Of a DNA stretch of 64,000 nucleotides, positions 26,164 through 35,503 are shown piece after piece. This stretch comes from CBDIHP01 sp965279195 (lineage in GTDB: Bacteria > Planctomycetota > Planctomycetia > Isosphaerales > Isosphaeraceae). The stretch is taken from positions 59,667 through 123,666 of the forward strand of contig CBDIHP010000025.1 of the NCBI GenBank assembly GCA_965279195.1, written 5' to 3'. The position numbers were made by a program, and so were the translations under genes. The stretch's first letter is position 1; each line of letters opens with the position of its first letter. Below the pieces are notes generated by a model, which worked only from the letters and a program-made list of their open reading frames with translations, was not told the origin of the DNA and did no database searches.

Positions 26164-27530
26164 GGCTCGGCGCGTCGGCGGGAGAGGAGCGGGTAGAGCG
26201 GCACCCCCGAGAGGATGCTCACCAGCGAGGCCCCGGCGAGCCAGGGTTCCTTGATGGCCACGGCCAACGTGAGGGCCCCGGCGATGAGCAGGTAGATCGC
26301 CGGCACGATGGGATACAGGGGCACACGGAACGGCCGGGGCAGGTCGGGCTGCTTGATCCGCAGGACGAAGACGGCGGCGACGGTGAACATCGAGACGAAG
26401 GAGAGCGCCAGGCCGGCGTAGCGGACGATGGCGTCGAAGGACCCGGTCACGAGCAGCACGACCGCCCAGCCGACCTGGAGGGCCGTGGCGATCACCGGCG
26501 TGCCCGTCCGGGGCGACATGCGTCCGACGAACGCCGGGAACTGCCCGGCCCTGGCCATCGCGAACATCACCCGGGGGCCCGTCAGCACAAACGCGCTGCA
26601 GGTTGCCAGCAGGATCAGGCCGACGGCGATTGAGAACGGCGTCGACCACCCCTGCCCGAACAGCCTCCCCGCGCTGATCTGGGCGATCGGCTCGATCCCC
26701 TGGAGGTCGCCGTATCGGGCGAGCGACTCCCGCCCCAGCCGCTTGACCTCGGCGGCGTCGATGGCGAACGCATAAACGAGGTTCAGGGCGATGTAGAGCC
26801 CGGTGACGAGCAAGGTTCCGATCAGGATGGCCCGGGGGACCACGCGGGGCGCGTCCTTGACATCACCCGCGAGGTAGGCGGCGGCGTTCCAGCCGGTGTA
26901 CCCGTAGGCGACGTAGACGAGGTTCGCGAACATCTCGGTGGCCAGGTCGCCCGAGAAGGTCGGCAAGTCATTGAGGTTCGATGCGTTCCGCCAGCCGAGC
27001 GCCAGCCCTGTGATGGCGAACAGGCCGAGGCCGACGAGTTCGGCGACGGTCACCACCCCTTGCAGTCGCGCGGCCCGGTTCGTGCCCGAGGCGTGGACGA
27101 TCCCGAAGAAGATCAACGCCCCGATCGCCAGGGCGAGCCGGGCGTGGGGCGCGAGGTGGTCGGGGATGGCGATGGGGGCGAGCAGGTACGACGCCGCGGC
27201 CGAGCTCGCGGCGGCGATCGGGCAGGAGAACCCCGCCTGGAAGGTCACCCAGCCGGCGAGGAAGGCGGGCAGCCGGCCGTAGGTTTCGAGGTAGATGACG
27301 TACTCGCCGCCGTTCCTCGGCAGGGCGGCGGAGAGTTCGGCGAGCGACAGGGCCCCGCAGAGCGCGGCCAGCCCGCCGATGACCCAGAGCCAGAGCACGA
27401 TCTGGGTGCTGCCGAGGTGGTAGACGGCCAGCCCGGAGGTGGTGAGGATCCCGACGCCGATCATGCTGGCGACGACGACGAAGGTCGCCGTCGCCAGGCC
27501 GAAACGCTGCGGTTCGTCGGGTCCGGCCAT
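26160..27530 (-). CDS. APC-family amino acid permease
   Basis: A 456-aa protein with 12 predicted membrane helices. It opens with FGLATATFVVVASMIGVGILTTSG, where helix 1 carries the GxG substrate-backbone motif (MIGVGI). A conserved LAELSAALPRNGGEYVIY block then follows at helix 2-3, and NLVYVAYGYTGWNAAAYLAGDV at helix 6. These fit the amino acid-polyamine-organocation family, probably proton-coupled amino acid uptake or exchange; the substrate is not determinable. It lies 36 bp after the HEAT-repeat gene on the same strand. The stop codon comes from the repeat element. Confidence 0.92.
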   Translation of the reverse strand: MAGPDEPQRFGLATATFVVVASMIGVGILTTSGLAVYHLGSTQIVLWLWVIGGLAALCGALSLAELSAALPRNGGEYVIYLETYGRLPAFLAGWVTFQAGFSCPIAAASSAAASYLLAPIAIPDHLAPHARLALAIGALIFFGIVHASGTNRAARLQGVVTVAELVGLGLFAITGLALGWRNASNLNDLPTFSGDLATEMFANLVYVAYGYTGWNAAAYLAGDVKDAPRVVPRAILIGTLLVTGLYIALNLVYAFAIDAAEVKRLGRESLARYGDLQGIEPIAQISAGRLFGQGWSTPFSIAVGLILLATCSAFVLTGPRVMFAMARAGQFPAFVGRMSPRTGTPVIATALQVGWAVVLLVTGSFDAIVRYAGLALSFVSMFTVAAVFVLRIKQPDLPRPFRVPLYPIVPAIYLLIAGALTLAVAIKEPWLAGASLVSILSGVPLYPLLSRRRAEP

Positions 27531-27566
27531 TCGCGGGGGGGTCCCTTGTGATGGGTCGGGGTCGGA

Positions 27567-28610
27567 TCAGCGAGGCGTGCCCCGGGGCCGCGACGCCGAC
27601 GGCGAGTTGGAGCCGCCGGGCAGCGGTTCGAGCGACGGGCCCGGGTCGGCGGGACGAGGCGGGGGCGGAGGCACATCGGGGTCGTCGTACGCCGGCGGGG
27701 GAGGCGCGGGCGTGGGAGCGGCGGAGTTCGAAGGCGACGACCGGAACGGCGTCCGGGGGCCGGTCGACTCCGGCTCGTCGGATCGCTGGATCACAGTTTC
27801 CTCGACCACCTTGGAATTTGCCAGCATGTCGAGCGCACGCATCGCGGCCTTGCGCACGTCCTGCTTCTTGTCGTAACCGGCGGCCTGTTCGAGGTACGGC
27901 CGGGCCTGCGGGTCGCCGATCTCCCCCAGCGCGATCGCGGCGGCCTCGCGGACCTCCTTCTCGTCGTCGTTGCGGAGCCGTTCGAGCAAGCCCGGCACGG
28001 CGCGGGGGTCGCCCATCCGGCCGAGGGTCCTGCAGCCGTCGCGACGGCTGTTGTCGTGCCGGCTCCGAAGGCGTCCCAGCGCGTCCTGGAAGGGGTCCAC
28101 CACGACCTTCTCGCGGACAGGGGGCGCACCGTAATGGATCGGCGGCTGGTAGACCACCACCGGCGGGGGCGGCAGCGGCTCCACGAACACCGGCGCGGGG
28201 GCGAAGAACACCGGCGGCGGAGGGGGAGGCGGCGGGCTGCCCACGAACAGGCTGAAGAAAGGCACGCCGACCGAGACCGCCGTCGCCGGCCGACGCTCGA
28301 CCACCACCCGCTCGCGGACGATCGGGCCGTGAAGCGGACCGCCGGCCACGCGCACGGGCTCCGCATGCGGCGGCCGGCCGCCATAGACCCGGGTCTCCTG
28401 GTGATACGTACCGCCCGGCCGGCGGATGTCGACCGAGCGGTCGACCATCCCCGGGCCCCGCTCGACCCGGACGTCACGCTCGATGGTGCGGCCCCTGGGG
28501 CCGGTCACCTTGGTCTCTCGCTCGATGACCTGGGACTGCGCCCAGCCCGTGCTGACAATCAGGAGGGCGCCGAGCAGTCCGCCCAGCCCCCCGATGCTTG
28601 GAATTCTCAT
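27567..28610 (-). CDS. Secreted HEAT-repeat protein with proline-rich linkers
   Basis: A 347-aa protein. A signal peptide (RIPSIGGLGGLLGALLIVSTGWA) is followed by a basic region (VIERETKVTGPRGR...), a proline block (SPPPPPPPPV) and two to three HEAT/PBS-lyase-like helical repeats (~200-270: GCRTLGRMGDPRAVPGLLERL, then EAAAIALGEIGDPQARPYLEQA). A second Pro-rich tail ends the protein. HEAT repeats mediate protein contacts, and the partner is unknown. GGAGG lies seven bases before ATG 28610. The protein is likely exported or envelope-attached. Confidence 0.8.
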   Translation of the reverse strand: MRIPSIGGLGGLLGALLIVSTGWAQSQVIERETKVTGPRGRTIERDVRVERGPGMVDRSVDIRRPGGTYHQETRVYGGRPPHAEPVRVAGGPLHGPIVRERVVVERRPATAVSVGVPFFSLFVGSPPPPPPPPVFFAPAPVFVEPLPPPPVVVYQPPIHYGAPPVREKVVVDPFQDALGRLRSRHDNSRRDGCRTLGRMGDPRAVPGLLERLRNDDEKEVREAAAIALGEIGDPQARPYLEQAAGYDKKQDVRKAAMRALDMLANSKVVEETVIQRSDEPESTGPRTPFRSSPSNSAAPTPAPPPPAYDDPDVPPPPPRPADPGPSLEPLPGGSNSPSASRPRGTPR

Positions 28611-28932
28611 GGTCACGGCCTCCAGGACTCCATCCCTTCGCGTTCCGTGCATCCGGCGGGCCATCCCTCGGGGCAGCCCGTCCCGGATACCCATCTATTC
28701 TGCTCGATGGACGGGAAATTGAGAAGCCGAACCGGATGCAATCGCCCCGGGCTCCGCAGGTTGCCCATTTTCAGGGCCGGGGGTCTTCGAGAATTTTCCG
28801 AGGAATTGCCGTGGTGTAAACCAGAGCTGACAGGTAATCTCCCGTAGAGACGTCACACGTCTCGATCCCGGCGATCACGATGTGGTGATCGCCACCCCCC
28901 ATCTTTGGCCCCGACGATGGAAGGCCAGACTG
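28611..28932. other. 322-bp divergent intergenic region
   Basis: It separates the leftward HEAT gene from the rightward small zinc-ribbon gene. The only structure seen is the hairpin pair at 28847-28893. No clear promoter was found. Confidence 0.5.
28847..28893 (+). promoter_or_regulatory. Two adjacent perfect hairpins in the leader of the zinc-ribbon gene
   Basis: Hairpin 1 has a 7-bp stem (gagacgt/acgtctc, 28847-28863). Hairpin 2 has a 9-bp stem (ggcgatcac/gtgatcgcc, 28870-28893) with a 6-nt loop. They lie 40-85 bp before the start codon and could act as operators or leader RNA structure. Confidence 0.4.
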
Positions 28933-29232
28933 ATGAAGAACTCCGCCAATGGCCGCCATGATGCGCGTCCCGTGGAGATCCCGTCCCACGCCCTGGGCGA
29001 GCAGTGCTGCTCGCGTTGCGAGGGAGACCTCGACCTGCATCAGCCCAATCCGGCGACACCCGAGCGGTTGCTCGCGACCTGCAACGACTGCGGCGCGTGG
29101 TTCCTGGTAGACATGCTGCCCGACGACGCCATGGCCCGCATGACCTGGCTGAGCCCGCCGGCCGTCCCCGCGCCCCACTTCAAGGCGGTCACCAAGGCGC
29201 GGAGCCGGTCCCACGAGCGGATGACGGGCTAG
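28933..29232 (+). CDS. Small zinc-ribbon-like protein
   Basis: A 99-aa protein with two CxxC pairs (CCSRCEGDL and LATCNDCGAW), spaced about 25 residues apart as in a zinc ribbon. The rest is low in motifs. The function is unknown; such small proteins may bind nucleic acid or another protein. ATG 28933, with GGAAGG ahead, is preferred to GTG 28882, which lies inside a hairpin. Its TAG stop overlaps the RNase R stop on the opposite strand in the palindrome CTAG (29229-29232). Confidence 0.7.
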   Translation: MKNSANGRHDARPVEIPSHALGEQCCSRCEGDLDLHQPNPATPERLLATCNDCGAWFLVDMLPDDAMARMTWLSPPAVPAPHFKAVTKARSRSHERMTG

Positions 29233-31493
29233 CCGCGTTTCCGCTTGGGCTTCTTCCCGGGCTTCGGCTTCTTCGTCGGCTTCGGCCGGGCCCTCGGCTC
29301 GGCCTCCCTCCGTCCCACCGGCTCGCGACCGCGGCGAGGCGACGCTGCACGCCCGCGATCGGCACGAGTCGGCACCACGGCGGGGCCGCTAGCGAGCCCC
29401 AGGTCGAGCTCCCTTCGATCCACGTCGATGTGGGCGATGCGGACTTCGAGCTTGTCCCCGAGGCGGAACCTCCGGCCGGACCGTCGCGCGACCAGGCTGT
29501 GGGTGCCGTCCTCCTTGTAGTAATCCTCGCTCAGCGCCGATCGGTGGACCAGCCCCTCCACGGGGAGCTCGACCATCCGGCAGTAGAAGCCGTAATCCTC
29601 CACGCCGATGATCACGGCGTGGAAGACCTCACCGATCTTGTCCAGCAGGTACGTCAGCAGCTTGACCTTGATCAGCTCGCGCTCCGCCGTCTCCGCCCTG
29701 CGCTCCGTGCGGGTGCAGTGCTCGGCCAGGGCGAAGAGTTCATCCTGGTGCGTCTTGGGCCGGCGGCCTTCGAGCACCGCGATGAGTTGCCGGTGGACCT
29801 GCAAATCCGGATAGCGGCGGATCGGCGAGGTGAAGTGGCAGTAGTGCTCGCTCGCCAGCGCGTAGTGGCCCAGCGGCTCCGGCGTGTAGGTCGCCTGCTT
29901 CAAGCTGCGTAGCAGGCCGAAATGCACGGCGTGGGCCTCGGGCCGCTCCGCGCTCTCCTTCAACACCTTCTGCAAATCGAACCGGCTCTGGGGGTTCTCG
30001 ATGTGGAGCCCCAGGCTGCGGGCGAAGTCGGCGAACTCCCGGAGCTTGAACGGCTCGGGGTCGGCGTGCCCGCGTCGGATGAACGCGACCTGCTGCTCCA
30101 TCAGGAAGGAGGCCACCGCCTCGTTCGCCGCGAGCATGAACTCCTCGATGATCTGGTGGCTCTCGTCGTGCGGGACGAGATGCGCCCCGACCACCTCACC
30201 CTCCTTGCCCAGGTCGATCTCGACCTCGGGCATGTCCAGCTCCAGCGCGCCCCTGGCGAACCGCCGCCTGCGGAGGATCATCGCCAGGGTCTGCATCCGA
30301 TCGAGCAGCTCGCGGATCTCCGGCGTCGCCCCCTCGGGCACCAGCCCCGGCGTCGGCAGGACGGCGATCACCTGCTCGTAGCTGAATCGCTGGTCCACCC
30401 GGATCACCGATCGGGCGAACCGCTTGGACGTGAGGATCCCCTCATCCGTGAATTCCATGATCGCCGACACGGTGTAGCGGTTGTGCCCGGCCTGGAGGCT
30501 CGCGAGGCTGTTCGAGATGACCTCGGGCAGCATCGGGATTACCTTGTCGGGCAGGTACACGCTCGTGCCCCGCTCGCGCGCCTCGCGGTCGAGCGACGTG
30601 CCGGGCCGGACGAAGTGCGAGACGTCCGCGATGTGGACGCCGAGCGTGTAGTACCCCTTCTCGTCGCGGGTCAGGGTGATCGCGTCGTCGAAGTCGCGGG
30701 CGGTGACGGGGTCGATCGTGACCGTGAGCGAATCGCGGAGGTCCTCGCGGTCGGCGACGTTGTCCTCCTGGAACAGCTTCGCCTGCTCGCGGGCGTCGAT
30801 CAGCACGTCGTCGCCGAACGCGTCGGGGATCCCGAAGGCCCGGACGATCGAGAGGGTGTCGACGCCGGGCTGGCCCCGCGCGCCGAGCACTTCCGTGATC
30901 ACCCCTTCCCCTTCCTGCGAGGGCGAGGGGTAGCGGACCATCTCGATGGCGACCTTGTCGCCGGGCCGCGCACCTTTCGCCCCGGGGTCGCCGACGTAGA
31001 CCGGGTCTGTGAAGGTCGTGCCGTCGATCTTGACCATGCCGGCGTCGCCGCGCTCGAAGTAGGTCCCGACGAACTGCCCGACCGCGCGGCTGACGATCTT
31101 GACGATCCGCCCCTCGGCGTTGATCCCCTGACCCCGGGCCTTCTTCACGACGCGGACGAGGACCTCATCGCCGCTGGAGGCGTCGCGGCTGGCCTCGGGC
31201 GCGATGTAGATCTGCTCGTGCCGGGCCTGGGACTTCTCGGGCCGGACGAACCCGAACCCCTTGGCGCTGCGGCGGAAGGTCCCGACGATCATGCCGGGCG
31301 CCGACCCCTTGCGCAGGGACTTGTCCTTGGCCAGGTCGATCTGGCCGGAACGGATCAGTTGCTTGACCTCGTCCCGGAAGACGGGGTACTGCTCCTCGTC
31401 GAGCTTGAACTTCCGGCCGATCGCCTTGAGGGTGATCGGTTGATAATCCGGCTCGGCGAGCAGGGCCAGCACGCGACGCGCGAAGTCTTCCAT
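29229..31493 (-). CDS. rnr: Ribonuclease R
   Basis: A 754-aa RNase II-family exoribonuclease. It has an N-terminal winged helix (~1-60), cold-shock OB folds (~65-220) and the RNB catalytic domain with TARDFDDAITL (metal-binding Asps near 265). The family blocks VHIADVSHFV and YLPDKVIPMLPEVISNSLASL follow, then an S1 domain (~620-710) and a Lys/Arg-rich tail (KPTKKPKPGKKPKRKRG). The winged helix, S1 domain and basic tail separate RNase R from RNase II. It degrades structured RNA in the 3'-5' direction. It lies downstream of the YhaM-like gene, so two 3'-5' exonucleases are adjacent on one strand. Confidence 0.95.
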   Translation of the reverse strand: MEDFARRVLALLAEPDYQPITLKAIGRKFKLDEEQYPVFRDEVKQLIRSGQIDLAKDKSLRKGSAPGMIVGTFRRSAKGFGFVRPEKSQARHEQIYIAPEASRDASSGDEVLVRVVKKARGQGINAEGRIVKIVSRAVGQFVGTYFERGDAGMVKIDGTTFTDPVYVGDPGAKGARPGDKVAIEMVRYPSPSQEGEGVITEVLGARGQPGVDTLSIVRAFGIPDAFGDDVLIDAREQAKLFQEDNVADREDLRDSLTVTIDPVTARDFDDAITLTRDEKGYYTLGVHIADVSHFVRPGTSLDREARERGTSVYLPDKVIPMLPEVISNSLASLQAGHNRYTVSAIMEFTDEGILTSKRFARSVIRVDQRFSYEQVIAVLPTPGLVPEGATPEIRELLDRMQTLAMILRRRRFARGALELDMPEVEIDLGKEGEVVGAHLVPHDESHQIIEEFMLAANEAVASFLMEQQVAFIRRGHADPEPFKLREFADFARSLGLHIENPQSRFDLQKVLKESAERPEAHAVHFGLLRSLKQATYTPEPLGHYALASEHYCHFTSPIRRYPDLQVHRQLIAVLEGRRPKTHQDELFALAEHCTRTERRAETAERELIKVKLLTYLLDKIGEVFHAVIIGVEDYGFYCRMVELPVEGLVHRSALSEDYYKEDGTHSLVARRSGRRFRLGDKLEVRIAHIDVDRRELDLGLASGPAVVPTRADRGRAASPRRGREPVGRREAEPRARPKPTKKPKPGKKPKRKRG

Positions 31494-31635
31494 CCGCGAG
31501 GCTCCGTTCCAGGCGACGCCGATCCCGGCCGCTCCGACCCGCGACCCCTCGATTCAGCGTACCCCCGGAACCGACCCGGGGCAAATCTCCTGCCCGAGTC
31601 CGGACCGCCGCCGCCGCGAACGGGTTCGAACGCCA

Positions 31636-31773
31636 TTTTGGAGTGCGGCAGCGGAGCCGCCGCTTTCGCGCGGGGTGATCGGCCGACGCCCGGCCGGCTG
31701 GAACCTTCCTTGGCCCGAGCATTCGTCCGGATCCTTGTGGAGTGCGGCAGCTCCGCTCCCGCGCTCCCAAAGG
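31636..31773. repeat. REPIN/MITE-like element, family C
   Basis: The left arm (from 31636) reads TTTTGGAGTGCGGCAGCGGAGCCGCCGC. The right arm, read on the other strand from 31773, matches it with one extra base and a few changes. Because the arm core is itself palindromic, TGGAGTGCGGCAGC also appears as a direct repeat at 31639-31652 and 31738-31751. It occupies the gap between the YhaM-like and RNase R genes. Confidence 0.65.
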
Positions 31774-31792
31774 ACCAGGACTGCGGCGTCCC

Positions 31793-32785
31793 CTACTCGA
31801 TGACGCCGTTGGCCTCGGGGGAGACGGCGCCCTTGAACAGCCGGCGGCCGAGGTTCTGGTGGAAGGGGGTCCAGGCGGACTCGCGGCAGGGGTCGTCGCG
31901 GATCTCGCGGGTGAAGGTGTGGATCTTGGCGTCGAGGTTGTCCAGGCAGTTGAGCGCGATGGCCTCGGGGGTCATCGGCAGCTTGGGCGACCCGAACTCG
32001 TGCGAGCCGTGGTGGCTCACGATCATGTGCTTGAGCCGCAGGAGCAGCTCTTGCGGGAACGGCTCGCCCGTGAGGTCGACCGTCTGCTCGACCTTGTCCC
32101 TCAGCATCTCGACGCCCATCACGAGGTGCCCGAGGAGCTGGCCCTCGTCGGTGTAGCCGAACGCCCGGTCGTAGCTCAGCTCGTCGATCTTCCCGATGTC
32201 GTGGAGGAAGATCCCGGTGATGAGCAGGTCCTTGTCGACGTCCGGATAGAGGTCGGAGATCCGGTCGGCGATGGTCAGCAGGGTGACGACGTGCTCCAGC
32301 AGCCCCGCCTGGTAGGCGTGGTGGTTCTTGATCCCGGCGGGGGCCGAGGTGAACTTGCGGAGGAACTCGTCGTCGATCAGGAAGCACTCCGCCAGGGCGC
32401 GGAGGTGCGGGTTGGACATCCCGAAGAGGATCTCCCGCAGCTTCGCCGTGAGCTTGGCGACGTTCTGGGTGCTCTGGGGCAGGAAGTCCTCGGCGTCGAT
32501 CGAGGTCGGGTCGACCGACTCGATGTGCGAGAGGATGACCTGCAAGGCCCCCTGGAACACCTGAACTTTCCCCTTGGTGTGGAGGAAGTCGCCGGGTTCG
32601 AATGTCCTGGCCAGGTTCTCTGAGGCGTTCCAGAGCCGGGCCCCGATGCTCCCGGACTTGTCCCGCAGCTCAAGGTGGAGGTACAGGTTGCCCTGCCGGT
32701 TGGCCCGGAGCTGCTTGTCCGCGACGAGGAAGACCTCGTCGACGGAATCTCCGTTCGCCAGTTGGTTCACATAGCGACGCGTCAT
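31793..32785 (-). CDS. YhaM-like 3'-5' exoribonuclease (OB fold plus HD domain)
   Basis: A 330-aa protein. An N-terminal OB-fold nucleic-acid-binding domain (~10-100, with GNLYLHLELRDKSGSIGARLW) is followed by an HD domain. The metal residues are visible in KNHHAYQAGLLEHVVT, FLHDIGKIDEL, the HMIVSHHGS segment and the late NCLDNLDAKI. This is the architecture of B. subtilis YhaM, a 3'-5' exonuclease of RNA (and DNA). No strong ribosome binding site is seen before ATG 32785. RNase R follows on the same strand after 299 bp containing a repeat element. Confidence 0.87.
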   Translation of the reverse strand: MTRRYVNQLANGDSVDEVFLVADKQLRANRQGNLYLHLELRDKSGSIGARLWNASENLARTFEPGDFLHTKGKVQVFQGALQVILSHIESVDPTSIDAEDFLPQSTQNVAKLTAKLREILFGMSNPHLRALAECFLIDDEFLRKFTSAPAGIKNHHAYQAGLLEHVVTLLTIADRISDLYPDVDKDLLITGIFLHDIGKIDELSYDRAFGYTDEGQLLGHLVMGVEMLRDKVEQTVDLTGEPFPQELLLRLKHMIVSHHGSHEFGSPKLPMTPEAIALNCLDNLDAKIHTFTREIRDDPCRESAWTPFHQNLGRRLFKGAVSPEANGVIE

Positions 32786-32858
32786 GCGGTTGTGGGTCGG
32801 GGTGGGGAGCGGAGAGATCGGTGAACGGGGAGGGGGGCCCCAACGGTCGATGATTGTA

Positions 32859-32907
32859 GGGACGCCCCGGCGCCGGGGTCAAGCGACCCGCGACGCCGGG
32901 GCGTCCC
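32859..32907 (-). terminator. Nested hairpin terminator
   Basis: A perfect 14-bp outer stem (gggacgccccggcg/cgccggggcgtccc) with an inner hairpin (gggtc/gaccc) lies 26 bp past the CARDB gene stop. Confidence 0.7.
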
Positions 32908-32933
32908 CGGACCTCATCCAAACGTCGGGCCGA

Positions 32934-34109
32934 TCAGGCCTTGTCGCCGTTCAGCTTCACGGTCGTCATCTTCTTGAGGGTCGCCTTCGCGATCTTGAGC
33001 GCCGCCGGGCGGGTCGAGCTGTTCAGGCCCGAGTTGTCCGGCAGGCTGCCCGAGGAGATCGTGCCGAGGACGATCGGGCTCGGCGGGGTCGGGAAGACCG
33101 CCGGCACATACGAGGCGTTCAACACGTTCGATCGGATCGAATTCGCGCCCGTGAATCCGACCGGCGTCAGCGCGGCCAACCGCGAGGTCGGCGGGCTGAG
33201 CTGCTTGATCGACTTCGTGGGGTCGATCACCACCCCGATGTAGTACTTCCTCGGGGTCGAGGGCAGCGTGCCGATCGGGAACGTCTGCGTGATCGAATTC
33301 GCCGGCGGGACGATCGACTGCGTGCCGTTGACCGTCGCGGTCGAGGGCACCGAGTTGATCCCCGGCAGGCTGCCGATCGAGAAGCTGGAGATCACGGTGT
33401 CGCCCGGCCCGAAGTTGCGGTCCAGCGAAGCCACGAGCTGCACCGCCACCGGCCCCTGGAGGTTCGGGTTGGCCGTGCCGAAGTTCGTGATCGTGACCGT
33501 CGGCGCGACCGAGTCGCCCGGCTGCAGGTCGGTCGGGATGTCCGCCGAGGTCACCGCCAGCTCGGGCAACGCCGCCGTGAGCCGGACGGGGTTCGAGGAC
33601 GCGGTGATGTTGTTATTCGGGTCATACTCCAGGACGTTCCGGCCCGGATTGACCACATAGGTCAGGTAGATCCGGCCGCCGTTGCCCGGGTAGCCCGCGG
33701 GGCGGTTCGGCAGCGTGATCGACCCGCTGATCTGCGACGTGCCGTTCTGCGGGACCGCCGGGACAGCGAACTGCCCGACCAGCACCGAGGCGTTCTTGCC
33801 CGGGTTCGGCACCCGCGAGGCCAGGACGTTCACCACCGTCGCGGCCGCGTCGGCCGAGCTGGTGGCCCCCTGCTCCAGCTGCGTCGGCTCGACCATCGAG
33901 CTCGCGCCGATGTTGTGGACGTTCACCGACACGCTCAGCGGCTGGCCCCACGCCGCCAGGCCGCTCGACGAGCCCGACACGATCAGGTCCGGCAGCGAGA
34001 CGCCGTACGGCGAATACGCCATCAGCTCGCGCGACTCGAGCATCGTCAATTCCGGCCGGCGTCGGGCGCGACCGCTCCGGCGATTGCGCCGGCTATCCCC
34101 TGTCAACAC
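32934..34109 (-). CDS. CARDB-domain surface protein
   Basis: A 391-aa protein. The N-terminus (RRNRRSGRARRRPELTMLESRELMA) has the R-rich LE-x-RE block often seen at the start of planctomycete surface proteins. After it come repeated beta-sandwich domains of the CARDB type: SLPDLIVSGSSSGLAAWGQPLSVSV, PELAVTSADIPTDLQPGDSVAP and a third near YYIGVVIDPTKSIKQLS. CARDB domains are extracellular adhesion-like modules. GTG 34109 is chosen because GGAGG lies six bases before it. The reading frame is open to 34406, but the upstream part is Arg-rich and lacks a ribosome binding site. Confidence 0.7.
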   Translation of the reverse strand: MLTGDSRRNRRSGRARRRPELTMLESRELMAYSPYGVSLPDLIVSGSSSGLAAWGQPLSVSVNVHNIGASSMVEPTQLEQGATSSADAAATVVNVLASRVPNPGKNASVLVGQFAVPAVPQNGTSQISGSITLPNRPAGYPGNGGRIYLTYVVNPGRNVLEYDPNNNITASSNPVRLTAALPELAVTSADIPTDLQPGDSVAPTVTITNFGTANPNLQGPVAVQLVASLDRNFGPGDTVISSFSIGSLPGINSVPSTATVNGTQSIVPPANSITQTFPIGTLPSTPRKYYIGVVIDPTKSIKQLSPPTSRLAALTPVGFTGANSIRSNVLNASYVPAVFPTPPSPIVLGTISSGSLPDNSGLNSSTRPAALKIAKATLKKMTTVKLNGDKA

Positions 34110-34712
34110 CGAACACCTCCGTATGCTCACTAGAAGGAAAGAGGAGGGACCGGATCCCCCGGCCCGACTTGCCCGCGACCGACCGCGATCGTCGGCCGTA
34201 TCGCCGGCCACCCCGCCACGCGACACGTCGCCGGGCGCCGACCACGGCCATCCTTGTTCCTGAATTTCGTCCCCGCGACCGTCGAAATGTGGCCCTTCCC
34301 GCCCTTTCTCGCGCGCCGAGTTCGGAACCTGCCCGATGTGCCCGCGACGCCTGAAATCGGGCGCGACGCGGTTGTCCGGATTGATCCGTCCGCGACCGCC
34401 CGACACCCCTCACTCCCCCACCTCCGGCCCAACCTCCCACCCCCGATCCGCCCGGCAATGTTTCCGAAAAGCAACACGTCGCCGGTTACTTTGACCGCAA
34501 TTTCGGATCAAACGCATCGTTCTGCCCGATCATTCGAGCACATTTAAACCGGGCAACATTCCCTTTGCGCAAATCCGTAACCGCGCGTTGACCCGGGGCC
34601 ACTTTCTTCCGGGGGACGCGGGCTCGGGAGTCGAGCCGGGCGACCGATCGCGACGCGTCCCCGGCTTCATCCGACCGATCGATGGATCTCGGCTCACCCA
34701 GGAACCCCATTC
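34110..34712. other. 603-bp divergent intergenic region
   Basis: It separates the leftward CARDB gene from the rightward PEP-CTERM gene. An AT-richer stretch at ~34480-34560 probably holds the promoters, but no convincing -35/-10 pair was found. No gene is supported. Confidence 0.5.
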
Positions 34713-35447
34713 ATGCTCCGCGCCATGCTCCGCCTCGGCCTCCTCTCCGGTTTCGCCGGCGCCCTGCTGCTGGCCCACTCCCCGGCCCATGCCGGCCCGA
34801 TCATCGACCCCGCGGGCGACTTCCGCGCCCGGAACGCCGCCGACGCGAACGCCTATCGCGGTCTCGAGAACGGCGCCCTCGACATCCTCTCGGCCAACGT
34901 CATCCTCGACCTCTTCCACCAGACGGTCACCTTCACGGCGACCACCAACGGCCAGGTCGCCAGCCTCGTCGGGGCGGGGAACTCCAACCTCGGCACCTAC
35001 ATCTGGGGCATCAATCACGGCTACGCGACCAACAACTTCGCCGCCATCGGCGCCGCAGGCGTCGTGTTCGACGCGGTGCTCACGATCAATCCGAACGGCA
35101 CCGCGAGCTATCGCGGTACGAATGCCCCGGCCGGGTCCGTGACCATCAGCGGCAGCACCATCACCGGTGTGTTCTCCACCGCCTTCATCGCCCCCCCGCC
35201 CCCGCCTGCCAGCCCGAACGGCCCGCTGCTCGACATCACCCAGTGGGGCTACAACCTCTGGCCGAGGTCCCTCGTCGACCTCCAGGGCGCGGCCCTCGCC
35301 GGCAACGCCGCCATCTCCGACTTCGCCCCCGACAACTCCACGTTCCGCGCCGAACTCGCCACGCCCGAGCCCTCGACCTTCGCCCTCGCCGGCCTCGGAC
35401 TCCTCGGCGCCGCCGGCGCCCGCATCCGGGCCCGCCGCCGCGCCTGA
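34713..35447 (+). CDS. PEP-CTERM sorting-domain protein
   Basis: A 244-aa exported protein. A signal peptide (MLRLGLLSGFAGALLLAHSPAHA) is followed by a beta-rich, Asn/Gly/Ala-rich body without catalytic motif. The classic PEP-CTERM tail (TPEPSTFALAGLGLLGAAGARIRARRRA) shows the PEP motif, a hydrophobic helix and a basic end. Such proteins are processed by an exosortase (EpsH-like) and released or anchored in the exopolysaccharide matrix; no exosortase is in this window. The start may be ATG 34713 or 34725. A strong terminator follows. Confidence 0.88.
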   Translation: MLRAMLRLGLLSGFAGALLLAHSPAHAGPIIDPAGDFRARNAADANAYRGLENGALDILSANVILDLFHQTVTFTATTNGQVASLVGAGNSNLGTYIWGINHGYATNNFAAIGAAGVVFDAVLTINPNGTASYRGTNAPAGSVTISGSTITGVFSTAFIAPPPPPASPNGPLLDITQWGYNLWPRSLVDLQGAALAGNAAISDFAPDNSTFRAELATPEPSTFALAGLGLLGAAGARIRARRRA

Positions 35448-35476
35448 GTCGACGTCCAGGACCGACGCCCCCATCC

Positions 35477-35503
35477 GACGCCCCGGGCACCACCCGGGGC
35501 GTC
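35477..35503 (+). terminator. Hairpin terminator of the PEP-CTERM gene
   Basis: A perfect 11-bp stem (gacgccccggg/cccggggcgtc) with a 5-nt loop lies 30 bp after the stop codon. A short T-run follows four bases later. Confidence 0.8.
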
